DNA from: an uncultured Lachnospiraceae bacterium
Lineage (GTDB): Bacteria; Bacillota; Clostridia; Lachnospirales; Lachnospiraceae
Assembly (NCBI GenBank): GCA_902493385.1
Contig: CABUPO010000005.1
Location: 62,001 to 126,000 of the forward strand
Length of the DNA stretch: 64,000 nt
Reading direction: 5' to 3'
This document shows positions 9,889-16,862 of the stretch, piece by piece; within the stretch, counting starts at the first letter, position 1, and every line of letters begins with the position of its first letter. The position numbers and the translations under genes were made by a program. The notes under the pieces were generated by a model. The model was not told the origin of the DNA. It did not search any database and saw nothing but the letters and a program-made list of their open reading frames with translations.

Positions 9889-10038
9889 GCGAGGAAGGAG
9901 CTCCCTGTATAATTTAATATGTAGCGATTGCTGTATCATACGGCAAAAGAAAAATTTGATTTTTGTAATTGAATTTGTATGTGCAGGCTTTGTGTAATCC
10001 ATATGTGCGATTTGGTGTTAAATATCAAAGAAAATTCG

Positions 10039-10067
10039 TTGAAATTTACATGAACTTATGCTATGTT
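10039..10067 (+). promoter_or_regulatory. Possible promoter of the DUF4143 ATPase gene
   Basis: TTGAAA, 17 bases, TATGTT. The -10 is only a fair match. The rest of 9889-10038 is AT-rich and shows no gene. Confidence 0.35.
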
Positions 10068-10095
10068 ATGAATATACCTTATAAGGAGTGGCACT

Positions 10096-11391
10096 ATGTA
10101 TAGAAAAATTATGAGATTTTTGGAAGAGTGGAAAGAAAGCCAACACCGCAAGCCTTTGATTTTGCAGGGTGCAAGACAGGTCGGCAAAACCTATTCTATT
10201 TTGGAGTTTGGACGCACTCATTATGAGAATGTGGCGTACTTTAATTTTGAAACAAATCCCAAGCTAAATGAAACCTTTGAAGAAAATATCAGTCCCGACT
10301 ATCTGATACCTATTTTATCGCATATTGCAGGTCAGACGATAGTCAGGGAGAAAACGCTGATTGTCTTTGACGAGGTGCAGCTTTGCGAACGGGCGTTGAC
10401 TTCGCTGAAATATTTTTGTGAGGACGCTCCTGATTACCATATCATCGTGGCAGGCAGTCTGCTTGGCGTTGCGGTGGGCAGAGTGAAATTCTCTTTTCCT
10501 GTGGGTAAGGTGGATATGAAAACGCTGTATCCTATGGATATGGAGGAATTTATGTTTGCTTTGGGCGAGGACGCTCTTGTGGAACAGATAAAAAAATGCT
10601 TCCAGACGGATACGCCTTTACCGTCTGCTCTACATGATGCGGCAATGCTGCTTTACCGTCAGTATCTTGTTGTAGGCGGTATGCCAGAGTGTGTCATGCA
10701 GTTTTCCGAAACAAAGGACTATATCCTTATCCGCCATACGCAGGATACCATTCTTACAAGTTATTTGAATGATATGAGCAAGTACAACAATCTGAACGAA
10801 ATCAAGAAAACCAGACTTGCCTATGATAACATTACCGTCCAGCTCTCAAAAAAGAATACTCGTTTTCAGTATAAGCTGATAAAAAAAGGCGGTCGGGCTT
10901 CCGAATTTGAGAACGCTATTGAATGGCTTACTCTATCAGGTATCGTGTCGCAGGTCTATAAGGTGGAACAAATTAGAAAGCCATTGGAAAATTACCGTGA
11001 TATTGATGCGTTTAAGATTTATGTTTCTGATCTGGGGCTGCTTTGTGCAAAGAAAGATTTGGCCGCGAATGATGTCCTCTACATGGTGGAGGAACTGAAT
11101 GACTTTAAGGGTGGTATGGCTGAAAACTATGTAAATGTGCAGCTTTCCATTAACGGATATAAGACCTATTATTGGGTGTCCGAGCGTGGAGCTGAAGTAG
11201 ATTTTATTATCCAACGTGACGGACAGCTTATTCCTATTGAGGTCAAGTCTGCTGACAACACCAGAGCCAAGAGCTTAAAGGTCTATATTGACACCTACAA
11301 GCCTGCCTATGCTATCAAGCTCTCTGCGAAAAACTTCGGCTTTGAGGACGGAAAAAAGACCGTTCCTCTTTATGCCGCATTTTGTATCTGA
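10096..11391 (+). CDS. AAA ATPase with DUF4143 domain (AAA_14 family)
   Basis: Two domains are visible: an N-terminal P-loop ATPase (Walker A GARQVGKTY at 25-33, Walker B LIVFDEVQL at about 90) and a C-terminal DUF4143 region with the PD-(D/E)XK-like signature GAEVDFII ... PIEVKSADN. This is the common 431-residue form found in scattered, often multiple copies in Bacteroidales and Clostridia genomes. Its job is not established; the restriction-endonuclease-like end suggests nucleic-acid handling. A ribosome site (AAGGAG) lies before the ATG. It stands alone between the ppdK terminator and the repeated ppdK end, and its codons are richer in C/G third positions than ppdK, both signs of horizontal arrival. 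Confidence 0.88.
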   Translation: MYRKIMRFLEEWKESQHRKPLILQGARQVGKTYSILEFGRTHYENVAYFNFETNPKLNETFEENISPDYLIPILSHIAGQTIVREKTLIVFDEVQLCERALTSLKYFCEDAPDYHIIVAGSLLGVAVGRVKFSFPVGKVDMKTLYPMDMEEFMFALGEDALVEQIKKCFQTDTPLPSALHDAAMLLYRQYLVVGGMPECVMQFSETKDYILIRHTQDTILTSYLNDMSKYNNLNEIKKTRLAYDNITVQLSKKNTRFQYKLIKKGGRASEFENAIEWLTLSGIVSQVYKVEQIRKPLENYRDIDAFKIYVSDLGLLCAKKDLAANDVLYMVEELNDFKGGMAENYVNVQLSINGYKTYYWVSERGAEVDFIIQRDGQLIPIEVKSADNTRAKSLKVYIDTYKPAYAIKLSAKNFGFEDGKKTVPLYAAFCI

Positions 11392-11457
11392 ATAAAATAC
11401 AGTCTCGCTCATTGGCAGATATTTGATACCAAATTTCAACATTCTTCATAACATACC

Positions 11458-11499
11458 GCACAGGCAGCTATCGCAAGTAAGTAATGCACTGGCGGAAAT
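11458..11499 (+). repeat. ppdK 3'-end direct repeat, copy 2 (remnant)
   Basis: Forty-two bases with 38 identities to 9781-9822, keeping the ppdK frame (AQAAIASK-stop) but with no ppdK coding sequence upstream. Homology begins and ends abruptly. It looks like one flank (att-like site) of an element that integrated into the end of ppdK. Confidence 0.75.
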
Positions 11500-11621
11500 C
11501 GTTACAGGGCGAACCCAATTATCCGCTTTTAGGGCGAAACTTCTATTCAGTTAGCCCTTAAATAAAACACCCTAAATCAGATAAGAAATCATCCTGAAAA
11601 CATGAATGTCCAAGTATAAAG

Positions 11622-11668
11622 ATAACCTTGGAGGATTGTAGAAATACAGTTCTTCAAGGTTATTTTTT
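11622..11668 (+). terminator. 19-bp hairpin with GAAA tetraloop and T-tract
   Basis: Left arm 11622-11640, loop GAAA, right arm 11645-11663, then TTTTT. The arms pair over all 19 positions with a few G-U pairs. It has terminator form, but the nearest upstream gene ends 230 bases earlier, so it may instead end a short untranslated RNA. Confidence 0.7.
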
Positions 11669-11722
11669 GAAAAATGTGATAACATAACATATCGTTTTAA
11701 TTGGATATGCTTCAACATCTAC

Positions 11723-11751
11723 ATGACAACTACGTAGAGAGGTGTTATAAT
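11723..11751 (+). promoter_or_regulatory. Promoter of the small 84-residue protein gene
   Basis: ATGACA, 17 bases, TATAAT. The spacer contains the palindrome CTACGTAG. Confidence 0.6.
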
Positions 11752-11781
11752 ATGGCTAAAATAGAAATGAGGTGAAGCTGT

Positions 11782-12036
11782 ATGATGTATCCATATATGA
11801 TGTTGGCTGATGAGACGGAAATCGTTCATTCTCAAATTCTCGAGAAAGATGGGATAAAAAAGGTTATAGTAAACTTTGAACGTCCAACAGAAGATGGATT
11901 TGATTCGGCGAGATGTGAATTACCTGATTATAAATGGACAGAGAGACAGGGATATTCTGATGAAGAAATTGCAATGTTTGAAGAACTTCTACACAGCAAT
12001 TTTAGAAACCTGACCATTAGAAGATACGAGTTCTAA
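11782..12036 (+). CDS. Small acidic protein of unknown function
   Basis: An 84-residue, soluble, acidic protein (MMYPYMMLADETEIVHSQI at the start, NLTIRRYEF at the end) without membrane segments or a motif I can name. The gene is credible because it has its own promoter and an AGGTGA ribosome site nine bases before the ATG. A 7-codon ORF ends inside that ribosome site, so translation may be coupled to it. The context is an accessory patch next to a toxin-antitoxin pair. The second ATG (11785) is an equally possible start. Confidence 0.6.
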   Translation: MMYPYMMLADETEIVHSQILEKDGIKKVIVNFERPTEDGFDSARCELPDYKWTERQGYSDEEIAMFEELLHSNFRNLTIRRYEF

Positions 12037-12090
12037 AGTATTATCAGGTTTCAAAGAAATGTTGATAGACTTATTAAATTTAATATCCAT
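11989..12090 (-). CDS. Possible 33-residue peptide antisense to the small protein gene
   Basis: A short frame beginning MDIKFNKSINISL with a very strong ribosome site (GGAGGGAGGTG) five bases before the ATG. Its 3' half lies opposite the end of the 84-residue gene. A TATAAT box is present on this strand about 83 bases upstream. It could be a real small peptide, the leftover start of a truncated gene, or chance. Confidence 0.25.
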   Translation of the reverse strand: MDIKFNKSINISLKPDNTLELVSSNGQVSKIAV

Positions 12091-12215
12091 AATGACACCT
12101 CCCTCCGTAACAAATTAGAGGAGATATGATGTTGCTTGTGACGAAACTACATCAAAAAATCCTTCACTTATTATTATACGAGAATTTGTTTAGAGGTAGG
12201 AATTGACAAAGGAAA

Positions 12216-12254
12216 GCGTTAATCTGAATAGCGTTAATCTGAATAGCGTTAATC
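12216..12254. repeat. 15-base tandem repeat, 2.6 copies
   Basis: The unit GCGTTAATCTGAATA occurs twice in full and once in part, directly behind a TTGACA box at 12203. It is iteron-like, but could be simple slippage. Confidence 0.7.
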
Positions 12255-12278
12255 GGTAGACAGTCATATTATCAAATT

Positions 12279-12309
12279 ATCAAGGGCGGTTCCTTGATTT
12301 ATTTTTTTT
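12279..12309 (+). terminator. Weak terminator-like hairpin
   Basis: ATCAAGG / CCTTGAT with a 6-base loop, followed by TTATTTTTTTT. It insulates the toxin-antitoxin promoter from upstream transcription. Confidence 0.5.
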
Positions 12310-12360
12310 ATTGTAAAAAAATAAAATGCGGCAGCTGTAAATTTATCGTAAAATAAAGCG

Positions 12361-12389
12361 TTGATTATATTGCTGAATTTGGGTATAAT
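12361..12389 (+). promoter_or_regulatory. Promoter of the toxin-antitoxin operon
   Basis: TTGATT, 17 bases, TATAAT, 27 bases before the antitoxin start. Antitoxins of this family normally bind such promoters; a clear operator palindrome was not found. Confidence 0.65.
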
Positions 12390-12415
12390 AAAATCAAAAG
12401 AAAGGAGGAGCTATT

Positions 12416-12706
12416 ATGCCGAATATTAAGCCAATTTCGGATTTGAGAAATTATACCGCAGTTTTGGATACGGTTACAGTTGGTTCGCCTGTTTATCTTA
12501 CCAAAAATGGCAGAGGTTGTTTTACCATTATGGATATAGAGGAGCAAGAAGAGCAGAAGGAAAAAGCTCAGAAATATGATAAAATGGCAGCCCAGCTTAA
12601 ATTGATGTGTGAGCTGAATGCCGGAAGAAAATCAGGAGAGGAAGAAGGATGGATTTCTACAGGGGATGTAAGAAGCCATTTCAGGGAAAGAGCAAATGTG
12701 CAATAA
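12416..12706 (+). CDS. Phd/YefM-family antitoxin
   Basis: The first 40 residues (PNIKPISDLRNYTAVLDTV, then SPVYLTKNGRGCFTIMD) are the Phd/YefM DNA-binding fold; the charged C-terminal half (Glu/Lys-rich, about 45-96) is the usual flexible toxin-neutralising tail. At 96 residues it has the normal size. AAAGGAGG lies before the ATG. The 3' end overlaps the toxin start by 11 bases, as in most type II modules. It should repress its own promoter. Confidence 0.9.
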   Translation: MPNIKPISDLRNYTAVLDTVTVGSPVYLTKNGRGCFTIMDIEEQEEQKEKAQKYDKMAAQLKLMCELNAGRKSGEEEGWISTGDVRSHFRERANVQ

Positions 12707-13016
12707 AATACTATACTCTCCACTGGCATTGAAGGACTTGGATGAAATTTGGGATTATATTACAAATGAACTGATGAATCCATATGCAGCAGAGAATACT
12801 GTCAATGGAATCCTGGATATGATAGATGGGCTGGATGGCTTCCCGGAAACAGGTTCCAGACTGTTATTTGATGATGGGCTTGACAGTGGTTACCGATTTG
12901 TCATTTTTAAGAATTATATGGCATTTTATCATATTCAGGCGGAGTTAATCTATGTTGACCGTGTAATGTATGGGAAAAGGGATTATATGAAAGTTCTCTT
13001 TCCTGACACTAAATGA
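12696..13016 (+). CDS. RelE/ParE-superfamily toxin
   Basis: The 106-residue protein begins NKILYSPLALKDLDEIWDYI, the typical start of plasmid-stabilisation ParE/RelE toxins, and ends with the beta-strand block YRFVIFKNYMAFYHI ... VDRVMYGKRDYMKVLF. Family members either cut ribosome-bound mRNA (RelE) or poison gyrase (ParE). YRFVIFKNYMAFYHI and the RVMYGKRDY end resemble the ParE/RelE-like group without settling the target. It is translated from within the antitoxin 3' end. The pair probably stabilises this accessory patch. Confidence 0.9.
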   Translation: MCNKILYSPLALKDLDEIWDYITNELMNPYAAENTVNGILDMIDGLDGFPETGSRLLFDDGLDSGYRFVIFKNYMAFYHIQAELIYVDRVMYGKRDYMKVLFPDTK

Positions 13017-13080
13017 CGGACTGGCATTTGGTTAACCTTTAAAGGGAAGGCGGTAAAGAGTGTATCACTGTTCATCACAT

Positions 13081-13118
13081 ACTGCCCTTTATGCTTCGGC
13101 ATAAAGGGCAGTTTTTTT
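13081..13118 (+). terminator. Terminator behind the toxin gene (copy of the ppdK terminator)
   Basis: ACTGCCCTTTATG / CATAAAGGGCAGT, loop CTTCGG-type, then T7. Differs at only two of 38 bases from 9851-9888, and both differences make the stem pair better. Confidence 0.92.
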
Positions 13119-13162
13119 GTTAAAAGACAGCGCCAAAGAATATGCGCTTATAATAAAAACAG

Positions 13163-13211
13163 TTGACAATGTCCATTAAATTAGCTATACTACAAGTTGA
13201 CAAAGTCAACT
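13163..13211 (+). promoter_or_regulatory. MarR promoter with perfect palindromic operator
   Basis: TTGACA (13163-13168), 17 bases, TATACT (13186-13191), then the perfect palindrome AGTTGAC-AAA-GTCAACT at 13195-13211 over the likely transcription start. This is a classical position for MarR self-repression. Confidence 0.8.
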
Positions 13212-13232
13212 AATTAACAGGGGGTGAGAAAT

Positions 13233-13670
13233 ATGGAGCAACATAACAAGACTGTTAGCGAGATAAGGAAATTTAACCGTTTTTATACGGTAAACATGGG
13301 ATTTTTGGATTCGGAATATCTTAATACCCAATACTCAATCGCAGAGACAAGAATACTTTTTGAAATTAAGAGACACGGAACCTGTGTGCAAAGTGACATT
13401 GTGAAAACACTGCATATCGACAAAAGCTATCTGAGCCGGTTGATGAGCCGTTTTTACAAGAATGAGCTGATAAAAAAGGAAAAATCCGGCGAAGATAAAA
13501 GAACAACCTGCATTGCACTGACAAAAAAAGGGCTGTCAGAAACAGAAAGACTGATTAATGCAGCGAATCGTCAGATATTAGAGAAGATACAGGACTTAAA
13601 TTCCGAGGAATGTAATGAGCTGTGCAATGCGTTGAATACAGTAATTTCAATTTTGGGAAAGAAGGAATGA
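13233..13670 (+). CDS. MarR-family transcriptional regulator
   Basis: A 145-residue winged-helix protein: helix 1 (HNKTVSEIRKFNRFY), recognition region (CVQSDIVKTLHIDKSYLSRLMSRF), wing (KEKSGEDKRTTCIALTKKG) and a C-terminal dimer helix. The ATG at 13233 has GGGGTG seven bases upstream; the GTG three codons earlier lies in that ribosome site. A palindromic operator covers its own promoter. The GNAT gene follows after 3 bases, so regulator and acetyltransferase form one unit; the arrangement resembles stress- or drug-responsive acetylation modules. The inducer is unknown. Confidence 0.9.
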   Translation: MEQHNKTVSEIRKFNRFYTVNMGFLDSEYLNTQYSIAETRILFEIKRHGTCVQSDIVKTLHIDKSYLSRLMSRFYKNELIKKEKSGEDKRTTCIALTKKGLSETERLINAANRQILEKIQDLNSEECNELCNALNTVISILGKKE

Positions 13671-13673
13671 ATA

Positions 13674-14153
13674 ATGAAGGTTATTCAGTTTGAAGAAAGG
13701 TACAGACAGGATTTTATTAATTTTAATACGGATTGGATTATTTCAAATTTTAGTGCTTTGGAAGAGCATGATAAGGAGACTTTTGAAAAAATTGACGAGG
13801 AACTGGAAGCGGGAGCTATGATTTTTTTTGCCGTTGAAAATGATGTGGCGCTGGCGACCTGTATGGCAGTACCTATGGAAGGAACTACATGGGAAATCTG
13901 CAAGCTTGGTTCTAATAAAAGGCTTCCTCATAAGGGAGCAGGGAGTGCGGTGTTTAAAGAAGCGATGCAATGGGCGCTAAATCATGGGGCGGAAAGGCTT
14001 TTTATTCTCTCAAACACAAAATTAAAACCGGCTCTCCATATTTATAAAAAATACGGATTTAAGGAAATTAAGCTTGACAATTATGAATATATCAGGGGCG
14101 ATATTGCTTTTGAATATAAGAAAGGGGACAGGGTGGATTTTCTGGAAAGCTAA
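13674..14153 (+). CDS. GNAT-family N-acetyltransferase
   Basis: The 159 residues show the GNAT core: a strand followed by the acetyl-CoA loop KRLPHKGAGSAVFKEAM (a variant of R/Q-x-x-G-x-G/A), then LFILSNTKLKPALHIYKKYGFKEI, the typical motif B. It is co-transcribed with MarR. The substrate (amine, peptide or drug) cannot be told. The 3' end runs 62 bases into the oppositely oriented histidine kinase gene. Confidence 0.87.
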   Translation: MKVIQFEERYRQDFINFNTDWIISNFSALEEHDKETFEKIDEELEAGAMIFFAVENDVALATCMAVPMEGTTWEICKLGSNKRLPHKGAGSAVFKEAMQWALNHGAERLFILSNTKLKPALHIYKKYGFKEIKLDNYEYIRGDIAFEYKKGDRVDFLES

Positions 14154-15027
14154 TATATATACTAAGTCTGCTGTTAGTATATTTCGCTGTAATTGTACCG
14201 TTCATTTGCTCAACCAGCGTCTTGGAAATAGAAAGTCCTAAGCCCGTTGATTTTCGGGCAGTTTCTATCGTATAGAAACGGTCAAATAATTTACCGACCT
14301 GTATTTCATCTAATCCAGAAGCCGTATTGGAAAAGATAATTTCTCCGCTTTCAGACAGAACGATTTGCAAATCCCCATCGCTGTATTTTATTATATTACT
14401 CAGCAGATTAGAAAACACACGGGATAAAGCCACACGGTCAAGCAATCGTATTACTTTTGTTTTTGGCAGCTGTATTTCAGGTGCAATACCCCGTTCATTT
14501 AAGTCCGTGTAAAATGCAGCAATGCTTTCCTCTATCACATTATTTATGATAACCTGTTCATGAATATCTTTGTTTTTTGCCGAGATAATAACAGAATATC
14601 GGAAAAGTTCCTCTGTAAGCTGTATCAGCATTTCTGCTCTGTCTTTAATTACTTCAATATATCTGTCCGCAGCTTCGGACTTTTCCTCCTGTTCTAATAA
14701 TTCTAAATATCCGCAAATAGCAGTAAGAGGCGTTCGCAGATCATGGGAAATATTTGTGACCGCGTTTTTTAATTCCAGGTCGCCTTGTTGAAATCTGTGT
14801 CGTTCTGTACGAAGCTTACGAAGCTGCACGTTGATAGTATTCGCTAAATGGCGCATATATTTGTCTCTGCCGGAAATATCAATCAAAACATTCGTATCGG
14901 TTATAAGCCTATCGGCAAAGGCGGTTTCAATTTCCTTTGCTGATTTTTGAAGAATATAAATTTTTATTAGCAGGGCAATGATAATAACAGCCAAAATGCC
15001 GATAGATACCAATAACCATATTTTCAT
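14092..15027 (-). CDS. Sensor histidine kinase, short bacitracin/lantibiotic type
   Basis: A 311-residue kinase with one N-terminal membrane helix (about 4-26) and almost no extracellular part, then a coiled linker, DHp domain with phospho-acceptor His95 (NISHDLRTPL), N-box around Asn207-Asn211 and G-box STGLGLS. Such small kinases next to an ABC transporter usually sense through the transporter or the membrane. It is the last gene of the order response regulator, ATPase, permease, kinase, starting 10 bases after the permease. The last 16 or so residues are encoded opposite the GNAT gene and are not conserved-looking, so the original stop may have been lost. Confidence 0.9.
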   Translation of the reverse strand: MKIWLLVSIGILAVIIIALLIKIYILQKSAKEIETAFADRLITDTNVLIDISGRDKYMRHLANTINVQLRKLRTERHRFQQGDLELKNAVTNISHDLRTPLTAICGYLELLEQEEKSEAADRYIEVIKDRAEMLIQLTEELFRYSVIISAKNKDIHEQVIINNVIEESIAAFYTDLNERGIAPEIQLPKTKVIRLLDRVALSRVFSNLLSNIIKYSDGDLQIVLSESGEIIFSNTASGLDEIQVGKLFDRFYTIETARKSTGLGLSISKTLVEQMNGTITAKYTNSRLSIYISFPENPPCPLSYIQKQYRP

Positions 15028-15037
15028 AGCATACTCC

Positions 15038-15862
15038 TTATTTTAAAGCTTTTCTTTTGAAGCAGAACAGTCCTATACCTGTTGTGGACACAATAATGAT
15101 AAATGAATACACAGGAAGCATAGGCAGATTTGCCGCATCTATTGCTACACATTGAACCACTTGTCCGCCGGGAAGAAAATCGTAAGCAAACTGGACAAGT
15201 CTGCGTTCTTTATCATTCAGGTATTTTGGATTTGGTGTTTCTTCATACGATTCGCCTGTTTCAGTTATAGTCATTCCTAAAATAGTTTCAGGCTCGTTCA
15301 TCATTTTATTTAACTGCATTCCTATAAACAAAAATATAAATGCTGATAAAATGCATATTACAGCAGTAACCGCTTTGTTTACGCTTAACATTGCGATTAA
15401 ATTAAATATAGATGAAAATGCAACAGAAAGAGCGATTACTGTCAGCAAAAACAGAAAGACTATATTTATATCTATTGTAAAAAAGCCAAGCAGCGTAATT
15501 CCTATACAAAGGTATGAGAGAAAAAAAACAACACATAAAATAATGCTGGCGGCCGCACAGGAAATGAAGTTAGCCAGATAAATATCTGTTCGCTTTTTCC
15601 CGGAAATTATTTTATTTCTGATAGTTTGGTCGCTATACTCTTTTCCGACAAAAAAACTACAGAATATTGCCATAACAATACCGATGAACATAGCATATTG
15701 CCCGAATATATTGTCTATGTTATTGACGTAGCCGGTTCGCACTTCATCTATTTTTATACTGGTTGGAAAAATTATTCCTAATGCAAGCATAAAACAAAAC
15801 ATAATCCAAAAAACTTTTTCTTTTCTTAAACGCATAAAATTTGCGGACAATAAATTACACAT
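15038..15862 (-). CDS. ABC-2-type permease subunit
   Basis: About six membrane helices are visible in 274 residues: near 15-35, 55-75, 100-120, 130-155, 165-185 and 240-265, with a polar loop between the last two. This is the fold of bacitracin/lantibiotic immunity permeases (BcrB, LanE/G). The ATG at 15862 has GGAGG and overlaps the ATPase stop by eight bases; the longer frame from 15877 begins inside the ATPase gene without a ribosome site. With the ATPase it should export or displace a membrane-active compound. Confidence 0.82.
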   Translation of the reverse strand: MCNLLSANFMRLRKEKVFWIMFCFMLALGIIFPTSIKIDEVRTGYVNNIDNIFGQYAMFIGIVMAIFCSFFVGKEYSDQTIRNKIISGKKRTDIYLANFISCAAASIILCVVFFLSYLCIGITLLGFFTIDINIVFLFLLTVIALSVAFSSIFNLIAMLSVNKAVTAVICILSAFIFLFIGMQLNKMMNEPETILGMTITETGESYEETPNPKYLNDKERRLVQFAYDFLPGGQVVQCVAIDAANLPMLPVYSFIIIVSTTGIGLFCFKRKALK

Positions 15863-16769
15863 TCTCTTTTCCTCCAATCAGGCTGATATAATAACTTTCC
15901 AGACTTTCATCCCGTTCCTGCATAGAAATGACTTTGCAATCTTCCTCTGCTAAAGCAAGCGCTAATTTAGAAATATTGACTTTTGCATATACATCAGCCG
16001 CTTTATCGGAAATGATATTGTATTGCATATTCATATCGGTAAGTACACGAGATAGCTTCCGTACGTCAGTTACTTCAAGGCGTACACACTTGCGGCAGGC
16101 TGCTTCTAAGTCCTTTGCACTGATTTCTTTAACAAGCCGCCCGTTGTCAATAAAGCCAAAGTATGTTGCAAGCCTGGATAGTTCGTCAAGGATATGGCTG
16201 GATATCAGGAATGTAATCTGTTGTTCTTTGTTGAGTTTTAATATCAATTCTCTGATTTCAATAATACCTTGTGGGTCAAGACCGTTGACCGGCTCGTCTA
16301 AGACTAAGAAATCCGGGCCGCCAACCAAAGCAATAGCAATTCCCAGTCTTTGCCGCATACCAAGGGAAAAGTTTTTTGCTTTCTTTTTCCCTGTATTTTC
16401 AAGGCCCACTAATTTCAGAATGTCATTTAATCCGTCGAAAGACGGAAGCCCAAGAACACGATACTGTTGTCTGAGATTGTCCTCTGCTGTCATGTCAAGG
16501 TAAATGGACGGCGTTTCTACAACCGCTCCCATTCTTCTGCGTGATTTAAAAATATCCTTATCCGTGTTTTTCTTTCCATAAAGTGTGTATTCGCCAGATG
16601 TAGGCTCCTGCAAGCCGCAAATCAGGCGAATGAGCGTTGTTTTGCCAGCGCCATTTTTCCCAACAAAGCCATAGATTGACCCTTTGGGAACATTCATAGA
16701 CAGTTCGTTTAACGCTTTAAAAGATTTATATTTTTTGCACAAAGCGTTAGTTTTAAGAACATAATCCAT
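15855..16769 (-). CDS. ABC transporter ATPase, BcrA/LanF type
   Basis: All ABC motifs are present: Walker A GKNGAGKTT (37-45), signature FSLGMRQRL (134-142), Walker B FLVLDEP (154-160), switch His in ISSHILDELS. After residue 220 comes the C-terminal extension typical of the bacitracin/lantibiotic resistance group. 304 residues. Ribosome site AGGAGG precedes the ATG. A promoter with four regulator-type repeats separates it from the response regulator gene, so it can be induced separately. Substrate is inferred to be an antimicrobial peptide. Confidence 0.92.
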   Translation of the reverse strand: MDYVLKTNALCKKYKSFKALNELSMNVPKGSIYGFVGKNGAGKTTLIRLICGLQEPTSGEYTLYGKKNTDKDIFKSRRRMGAVVETPSIYLDMTAEDNLRQQYRVLGLPSFDGLNDILKLVGLENTGKKKAKNFSLGMRQRLGIAIALVGGPDFLVLDEPVNGLDPQGIIEIRELILKLNKEQQITFLISSHILDELSRLATYFGFIDNGRLVKEISAKDLEAACRKCVRLEVTDVRKLSRVLTDMNMQYNIISDKAADVYAKVNISKLALALAEEDCKVISMQERDESLESYYISLIGGKENV

Positions 16770-16800
16770 AGAATTATAACCTCCTTTTAATGATGCTGTA

Positions 16801-16857
16801 ATTATATCGGTAAATAGTAAAGAAAACGGTAAAGGTAACAGTAAAGAAACAGTAAAG
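16801..16857 (-). promoter_or_regulatory. Activated promoter with four GTAAAG repeats before the ABC genes
   Basis: On the minus strand there is a -10 box TATAAT (16806-16801) without a good -35. In its place are four TTTAC direct repeats (plus-strand GTAAA at 16817, 16829, 16841, 16852), spaced 11-12 bases, about one helix turn. This is how OmpR-family activators bind; the neighbouring response regulator is the obvious candidate. Confidence 0.7.
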
Positions 16858-16862
16858 ATTTA

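Larger units (their letters stand above)
11392..11781. other. 390-base intergenic stretch: ppdK-end remnant, hairpin, promoter
   Basis: No gene of credible length. In order it holds the second ppdK 3'-end repeat (11458-11499), two copies of AGGGCGAA at about 11506 and 11531 with nearby inverted CCCT motifs, a 19-bp GAAA-loop hairpin (11622-11668), a promoter (11723-11751) and a 7-codon ORF, MAKIEMR-stop, at 11752-11775. Confidence 0.6.
12037..12415. other. 379-base intergenic stretch before the toxin-antitoxin pair
   Basis: Contains the start of the antisense small ORF, a 15-base tandem repeat (12216-12254), a hairpin with T-tract (12279-12309) and the antitoxin promoter (12361-12389). No longer gene is visible. 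Confidence 0.55.

Noticed and set aside
10096..11391. DUF4143 ATPase as part of a restriction-modification system
   Set aside because: There is no methyltransferase or specificity subunit nearby, only the nuclease-like motif of the family.
12365..12547. Minus-strand frame over the antitoxin promoter
   Set aside because: It runs through the promoter and antitoxin start and has no ribosome site.
9851..13118. Terminator copies as ends of an insertion sequence
   Set aside because: They are direct, not inverted, repeats of a terminator and no transposase lies between them; gene-end integration or duplication explains them better.
16810..16857. Regular short repeats as a CRISPR array
   Set aside because: Units are only 6-7 bases with 5-base gaps; the setting in a promoter fits regulator binding. 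No CRISPR array is present in the window.
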